DNA of 64,000 bases from an uncultured Gammaproteobacteria bacterium (lineage in GTDB: Bacteria; Pseudomonadota; Gammaproteobacteria; Arenicellales; JAANXG01): positions 136,568 to 200,567 of the forward strand of contig CAMYNL010000003.1 of assembly GCA_947259705.1 (NCBI GenBank), read 5' to 3'. Below the pieces are notes generated by a model that saw only the letters and a list, made by a program, of their open reading frames with translations, was not told the DNA's origin and did no database searches. Position 1 is the first letter of the stretch, and each line of letters opens with the position of its first letter. A program made the position numbers and the translations under genes. Below are positions 59,475-64,000 of this stretch, piece by piece.

Positions 59475-60728
59475 ATGTTCACCCGAGAAATGACTATTGC
59501 CGGATTCGATGACGATCTATGGCACGCCATGTGCGCCGAACAGCGTCGACAGGAAGAGCACATAGAGTTGATCGCTTCCGAGAACTACGCGAGTCCGCGG
59601 GTGCTCCAGGCACAGGGCTCGGTGCTCACCAACAAGTACGCAGAAGGGTATCCGGGACGGAGATACTATGGCGGCTGCGAGTACGTGGACCAGGTCGAGG
59701 AGCTGGCCATCGAGCGGGCCAAGTCGCTATTCGGCGCGGCCTATGCCAATGTGCAGCCGCATTCCGGGTCCCAGGCGAATGCTGCAGTGTATCTGGCGCT
59801 GCTCGAACCGGGTGACACGATGCTTGGAATGAGCCTGGCCCATGGCGGCCATCTCACCCATGGGGCAAAGGTGAACTTTTCCGGGAGCCTTTATCGGGCC
59901 GTGCAGTACGGTCTCGACAGCGTCAGCGGAGAAATTGATTACGCGCAAATGGAAGCGCTCGCCATGGAGCACAAACCGCGCATGCTGATGACCGGCTTCA
60001 GCGCCTACTCGCGTGTCGTGGACTGGCAGCGCTGCCGGGAGATCGCCGACAAGGTGGGTGCCTTCATGGTGGCCGACGTCGCGCATGTGGCGGGGCTTAT
60101 CGCCGCCGGTGAGTACCCGAGTCCGGTTGACATCGCGGATGTAACCACCAGTACCACGCACAAGACACTGCGCGGCCCACGCGGCGGCATCATCCTGGCG
60201 AAAAGTAATCCGGAGCTGGAAAAGAAACTGAACTCGCGTGTGTTTCCGGGTTCCCAGGGTGGCCCGCTGATGCATGTCATCGCCGCCAAGGCGGTGGCTT
60301 TCAAGGAGGCGATGGAATCCGGCTTCAAGGACTACCAGCGGCGCACCGTCGAGAATGCCCGCCTGTTTGCCCAAGCCATGATCAAGCGTGGCTACGATGT
60401 CGTCTCCGGAGGCACGGACAATCATCTTTTCCTGATCAGCCTGGTATCGAAAGGCATTACCGGCAAAGACGCCGAAGCCATCCTGGGCAAGGCCAACATT
60501 ACCGTGAACAAGAATGCCGTACCGGACGATCCACAATCACCGTTCGTGACCAGCGGTATTCGCGTCGGCACGCCCGCGGTGACCACGCGGGGGTTCGGTA
60601 CGGCTGAGATGGACCGTCTCGCAGGCTGGATCGCCGACGTACTCGACGACATGGAGAATCAGGAGGCGCGGCACCGGGTGAAGCAAGAGGTGCTGGAGGT
60701 CTGCCGGGCATTCCCGGTATATCGTTAG
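59475..60728 (+). CDS. glyA: Serine hydroxymethyltransferase
   Basis: 417 residues from ATG 59475, equal to E. coli GlyA, with GAGG six bases upstream; an upstream GTG/ATG extension is rejected. PLP-binding Lys230 in [27 protein letters not shown] near 55 and the tetrahydrofolate-binding [10 protein letters not shown] region. Converts serine and THF to glycine and methylene-THF. It precedes nrdR by 27 bases, an arrangement shared with many proteobacteria. Confidence 0.97.
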   Translation: MFTREMTIAGFDDDLWHAMCAEQRRQEEHIELIASENYASPRVLQAQGSVLTNKYAEGYPGRRYYGGCEYVDQVEELAIERAKSLFGAAYANVQPHSGSQANAAVYLALLEPGDTMLGMSLAHGGHLTHGAKVNFSGSLYRAVQYGLDSVSGEIDYAQMEALAMEHKPRMLMTGFSAYSRVVDWQRCREIADKVGAFMVADVAHVAGLIAAGEYPSPVDIADVTTSTTHKTLRGPRGGIILAKSNPELEKKLNSRVFPGSQGGPLMHVIAAKAVAFKEAMESGFKDYQRRTVENARLFAQAMIKRGYDVVSGGTDNHLFLISLVSKGITGKDAEAILGKANITVNKNAVPDDPQSPFVTSGIRVGTPAVTTRGFGTAEMDRLAGWIADVLDDMENQEARHRVKQEVLEVCRAFPVYR

Positions 60729-60755
60729 GCCTGCGGATTTCGCGAGGTTGGCACC

Positions 60756-61262
60756 ATGCGTTGTCCTTTCTGCCGTTCTGAGGATACCCGGGTCATCGAC
60801 TCCCGTCTCGCCGACGAAGGCGAGGCAGTGCGCAGGCGACGGGAATGCAACGGCTGCGGTGAACGGTTCACTACCCTGGAGCGGGCGATGCTGCGCATGC
60901 CGTACGTCGTGAAGAGCGATGGCAGGCGCGAGGTCTTCGACGATGAGAAACTGCGCGCCGGCATCCAGCGGGCCCTGGAGAAGCGCCCGGTAGACGTCGA
61001 AGCTGTGGAGGCTGCTATTCACCGTATCCAGCACCACATTCTGACCAGCGGCGAGCGCGAGGTGGAATCACGACGAATCGGGAACTGGGTGATGCAGGAA
61101 CTCGGCGACCTGGACCAGGTGGCGTACGTGAGATTTGCATCAGTGTATAGATCATTTCAGGACGTGGACGAGTTCAGCGAGGAAGTGAAGCGCTTGCAGA
61201 ACCAACCGCCATCATCAGTGAAGAAAAAACAGATGTCCCTGCTGCCCCGTGATGACGAGTAA
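60756..61262 (+). CDS. nrdR: Transcriptional repressor NrdR
   Basis: 168 residues, slightly longer than usual (about 150). Zinc ribbon with Cys3, Cys6, Cys31 and Cys34 ([11 protein letters not shown] and [10 protein letters not shown]), then an ATP-cone domain (about 50-140) with [16 protein letters not shown]. It binds NrdR boxes before ribonucleotide reductase genes and senses ATP/dATP. Overlaps the start of ribD, so nrdR and riboflavin genes are one transcript. Confidence 0.96.
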   Translation: MRCPFCRSEDTRVIDSRLADEGEAVRRRRECNGCGERFTTLERAMLRMPYVVKSDGRREVFDDEKLRAGIQRALEKRPVDVEAVEAAIHRIQHHILTSGEREVESRRIGNWVMQELGDLDQVAYVRFASVYRSFQDVDEFSEEVKRLQNQPPSSVKKKQMSLLPRDDE

Positions 61263-62343
61263 CTACGATGCCGTGTTTATGGCGCGCGCGCTGCGCCTGG
61301 CGGAACGCGGACGTTATTCCACGCACCCCAACCCATGTATCGGCTGCGTGATCGTCAACGATGGCAACATTGTCGCCGAGGCATGGCATCGCCGCACCGG
61401 TGAACCCCATGCAGAGATCCTCGCGCTGAAACAGGCCGGTGATGCGGCCCGTGGTGCCACCGTGTATGTCAATCTCGAACCCTGCTGCCACCATGGCCGC
61501 ACGCCACCGTGCGCCGGTGCCCTGATCGATGCCGGTGTGTCAAAGGTGTTCGCCGCCATGGAGGACCCCAATCCACAGGTCGCCGGGGGCGGTGTGGAAT
61601 ACCTGCGCGGCGGCGGTGTCGACGTTCATGTGGGCTTGCTGGCGGCGCAAGCGGAGCGCCTCAACCGCGGATTTCTCAAGCGCATGCGTGAAGGTCGTCC
61701 CTGGGTGATCGTCAAGACTGCCGCCTCCATGGACGGGCGCACCGCCACCCGGGCCGGGGAGAGCCAATGGATCACCGGTGAGGCCGCACGTGCAGACGTG
61801 CATCGGATGCGAGCCCACGCCGGCGCGATTGTCACCGGCAGCGGCACGGTACTCGCCGACGACCCTCTGCTCACGGCGCGCATGGAGAACCTGGAGCGGC
61901 AGCCCCTGCGCGTGGTCGCGGACAGTCGGTTGCGCACGCCGGTCGATGCGGCGCTTTTGCAGGCGCCGGGCAGCACCGTGATCGCGACGGCGGTGGAGGA
62001 CAAGCCATCGTGGCGATCACTGGAAGCGGCCGGCGCGGAACTGGTGTGTCTACCGGATGCCAACGGCCGGGTAGACTTGGACGCCCTCTTGCAGCACCTG
62101 TGCGAGCGGGAAGTGAACGAGGTGCTGGTCGAGGCCGGACCAAGACTCGCCGGCGCCATACTGCAGGCCCACCTGGTGGATGAACTGGTGACGTACCTGG
62201 CGCCCATGCTGCTGGGCGACGCGGGCCGCGGCATGTTTCACCTGCCCGGTCTGGAGCGTTTGGGGGACCACCTGGCGCTTGAAATTCAGGACGTCCGAGC
62301 AATCGGCGCGGATCTGCGCCTCACATTCAGCCACGCAGGGTGA
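61252..62343 (+). CDS. ribD: Bifunctional pyrimidine deaminase/reductase RibD
   Basis: 363 residues from ATG 61252 (GTG 61249 adjacent). The N-terminal deaminase has [11 protein letters not shown] and the zinc cysteines of [12 protein letters not shown]. The C-terminal reductase (about 150-363) contains [19 protein letters not shown] and [11 protein letters not shown]. It performs the second and third steps of riboflavin synthesis. Overlaps nrdR by eleven bases and is followed by ribE after nine. Confidence 0.96.
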   Translation: MTSNYDAVFMARALRLAERGRYSTHPNPCIGCVIVNDGNIVAEAWHRRTGEPHAEILALKQAGDAARGATVYVNLEPCCHHGRTPPCAGALIDAGVSKVFAAMEDPNPQVAGGGVEYLRGGGVDVHVGLLAAQAERLNRGFLKRMREGRPWVIVKTAASMDGRTATRAGESQWITGEAARADVHRMRAHAGAIVTGSGTVLADDPLLTARMENLERQPLRVVADSRLRTPVDAALLQAPGSTVIATAVEDKPSWRSLEAAGAELVCLPDANGRVDLDALLQHLCEREVNEVLVEAGPRLAGAILQAHLVDELVTYLAPMLLGDAGRGMFHLPGLERLGDHLALEIQDVRAIGADLRLTFSHAG

Positions 62344-62352
62344 CAAGGGTCG

Positions 62353-63048
62353 ATGTTTACGGGCATTGTTCAGGGCATGGGGAGGGTAAGACAGGCGATT
62401 TCGTCGGCGGGGGATCTGACCCTCGCGATCGATCCCGGCCCCCTCGCCGGGTACGACGTGCGTACCGGCGATAGCGTGGCCGTGAACGGTGTGTGTCTCA
62501 CTGTTGTCAATCAGGACCTCACCAGTGAATGGCGGTTCGACGTTTCCCAGGAAACGCTGTCCCGCTCCCTGCTGGGGCAGCTGGCGGCAGCGCAGGCGGT
62601 TAATCTCGAACTGGCCCTGCTTCCCACGACGCGTCTCGGCGGCCATTTTGTTTCCGGCCACGTGGACGGTATCGGGCGCGTTGTCCGCATTCAACCGTCG
62701 GCTCGGTCAAAGCGGGTGCTGCTGGATGCGCCACCTGCACTGGTCCGTTACATTGCCGAAAAGGGTTCCATCACCGTGGATGGGGTAAGTCTCACCATCA
62801 ACACGGTGAGCGGGAATCTTTTTGAGGTGAATATCGTGCCCCACACCTGGTATACGACGACCATGCAGTATTATCGCGAGGGATGCGGTGTACATCTGGA
62901 GGTCGACCTCATAGCCCGCTACCTGGAGCGGCTGCTGAGCCAGCAGGAAAGCGCCGAAGACGAAGCGCGCGAGGTGATCGAGCCGCAGGAGGCTGAGATC
63001 ACGAGAAGTTTTCTTTCGCGTCAGGGTTTCCTGCCCCCCGACGATTGA
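62353..63048 (+). CDS. ribE: Riboflavin synthase alpha chain
   Basis: 231 residues, with two lumazine-binding repeats: the [14 protein letters not shown] start and [13 protein letters not shown] in the first, [13 protein letters not shown] and [15 protein letters not shown] in the second. It dismutates two lumazines to riboflavin. The C-terminus after about 205 is an acidic, Glu-rich tail. Called ribC in some E. coli nomenclature. Followed by ribBA after 14 bases. Confidence 0.95.
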   Translation: MFTGIVQGMGRVRQAISSAGDLTLAIDPGPLAGYDVRTGDSVAVNGVCLTVVNQDLTSEWRFDVSQETLSRSLLGQLAAAQAVNLELALLPTTRLGGHFVSGHVDGIGRVVRIQPSARSKRVLLDAPPALVRYIAEKGSITVDGVSLTINTVSGNLFEVNIVPHTWYTTTMQYYREGCGVHLEVDLIARYLERLLSQQESAEDEAREVIEPQEAEITRSFLSRQGFLPPDD

Positions 63049-63062
63049 TCCTGGAAACACCA

Positions 63063-64000
63063 ATGGCACGCAGCGGCATTGCCGACATTTTGGCGGATTT
63101 CAGGGCCGGCAAGATGGTCATCATCACTGATGACGAGGAGCGGGAAAACGAAGGCGACCTGCTCATCGCGGCGGAGAAGATAACGCCTGAGGCCATCAAC
63201 TTCATGGCTACCTACGCCCGTGGCCTCATCTGCCTGACCTTGACGGAAGCCCGCTGTCGCCAGTTGGAACTGGCACTGATGGTGGGCAAGAATGCCTCCA
63301 GGTTCTCCACCAACTTCACGGTATCCATAGAGGCGGCCCGCGGGGTGACCACGGGAATCTCCGCGGCGGACCGTGCCACCACGGTGAGGGCAGCAGTCAA
63401 CCCGGACGCCGTCCCTGAAGACCTCATTACACCCGGTCATGTATTCCCGCTCATGGCCCAGCCGGGCGGGGTGCTTACCCGGGCCGGACACACCGAGGCA
63501 GGAGTCGACCTGGCGCGGCTTGCGGGTCTCGAGCCCGCCAGCGTGATCTGCGAAATTCTGCGCGAGGACGGTTCCATGGCGCGCATGTCGGACCTGGTGG
63601 CATTTGCCGAACGGCATAGGCTGCGGATCAGTTCGGTCGCGGAACTCATCCGGTTCCGGCTCGCCCAGGAGCCGACTGTCACCCGGGTGGCGGAAAGCAA
63701 AATGGAGACTGCCGCCGGGCTGTTCCGGCTGGTGGCCTACGAAGACGTGGTTGACGGTGAGATTCACGTCGCGCTGGTGAAAGGCGACATACAGGCCGAG
63801 CTACCGACCCTGGTGCGAGTGCAGGTCGAGTCGGGTCTATACGACGTATTTCGGGAATTACAGAGTGCCGCCACCTGGGACATAAACGATGCTGCGCGGC
63901 GGATCGCGGAGTCCCGGGCCGGAGTGCTGGTAATACTGCGTTATGGCGAGAAAGGCGACGAGATCGTCACGCGCATCCATCATTCCCATGCCGCGGGGAA
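63063..64000 (+). CDS. ribBA: RibBA-like DHBP synthase with degenerate cyclohydrolase domain (3' end beyond window)
   Basis: 312 codons before the window ends, no stop. Residues 1-205 form a complete 3,4-dihydroxy-2-butanone-4-phosphate synthase: [28 protein letters not shown] and [12 protein letters not shown] carry the Mg and substrate residues. From about 212 a RibA-like domain begins ([15 protein letters not shown]). The zinc cysteines of GTP cyclohydrolase II are not present where expected: after [12 protein letters not shown] the sequence continues [11 protein letters not shown]. The second domain is therefore probably inactive, as in several proteobacterial RibBA proteins. ribH and nusB are expected downstream. 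Confidence 0.92.
   Translation, partial: MARSGIADILADFRAGKMVIITDDEERENEGDLLIAAEKITPEAINFMATYARGLICLTLTEARCRQLELALMVGKNASRFSTNFTVSIEAARGVTTGISAADRATTVRAAVNPDAVPEDLITPGHVFPLMAQPGGVLTRAGHTEAGVDLARLAGLEPASVICEILREDGSMARMSDLVAFAERHRLRISSVAELIRFRLAQEPTVTRVAESKMETAAGLFRLVAYEDVVDGEIHVALVKGDIQAELPTLVRVQVESGLYDVFRELQSAATWDINDAARRIAESRAGVLVILRYGEKGDEIVTRIHHSHAAG

Overview
This is a GC-rich, gene-dense stretch of chromosome from a gammaproteobacterium. The assignment rests on gene content and order: smc-zipA-ligA (ZipA is restricted to gammaproteobacteria), yciB-yciI-bolA, queA-tgt-yajC-secD-secF, glyA-nrdR-ribD-ribE-ribBA, a DUF2333 protein, DjlA and CysZ. I cannot place it below class level. I see no insertion sequence, prophage, CRISPR array, integrase or rRNA. 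There is one tRNA, tRNA-Leu(CAA). 62 protein genes are listed; the first and last run off the window edges.

Layout. 1-13 kb is the least conventional part: a giant Fe-S/FAD/ferredoxin-reductase-like oxidoreductase (cut by the left edge), DUF599, an OmpA-type porin, a possible kinase-fold protein, YceI, a coupled operon of a free-standing archaeal-type ThrRS editing domain with a DUF2238 membrane protein and an HSL-type hydrolase, then a DUF364 protein, a glyoxalase II-like hydrolase, PurU and a NUDIX hydrolase. 13-26 kb holds a subtilase fused to an apparent outer-membrane barrel, three aminoacyl-tRNA synthetases (cysS, gltX, thrS), sufE, a two-domain QueD-like protein, dihydroorotase, an M23 peptidase, an FKBP isomerase and a DUF2726 protein. 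26-35 kb carries adk, mscS, DUF2333, a periplasmic-type aspartic protease, an envelope two-component locus (glycine-zipper protein, PepSY protein, response regulator, sensor kinase), djlA, qor, cysZ and queF.

36-43 kb is smc-zipA-ligA. 43-52 kb has a small HNH/VOC/membrane-protein cluster, a cysteine-rich Crp/Fnr regulator with a DUF2892 protein, a lipoprotein, divergent prpE and acnA, and bolA-yciI-yciB. 52-64 kb is housekeeping: deoxynucleoside kinase, panC, tRNA-Leu, queuosine insertion (queA-tgt), the Sec accessory complex, glyA, nrdR and riboflavin synthesis.

How the genes work together. Queuosine synthesis is represented at three separate loci (QueD-like, QueF, QueA-Tgt). Translation quality control is doubled: ThrRS keeps its own editing site and a separate editing-domain homologue lies 13 kb away. 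The best regulatory signal is four GTTCAG repeats at exact 11-bp period in front of the two-component locus, the geometry expected for autoregulation by an OmpR/PhoB-family regulator. A second candidate circuit is the Crp/Fnr regulator, with a related GACCGGG(G)TC motif in its own promoter and in front of the DUF2892 gene. Several housekeeping promoters share a -10 box followed closely by GCGCC, the type of discriminator linked to growth-rate control.
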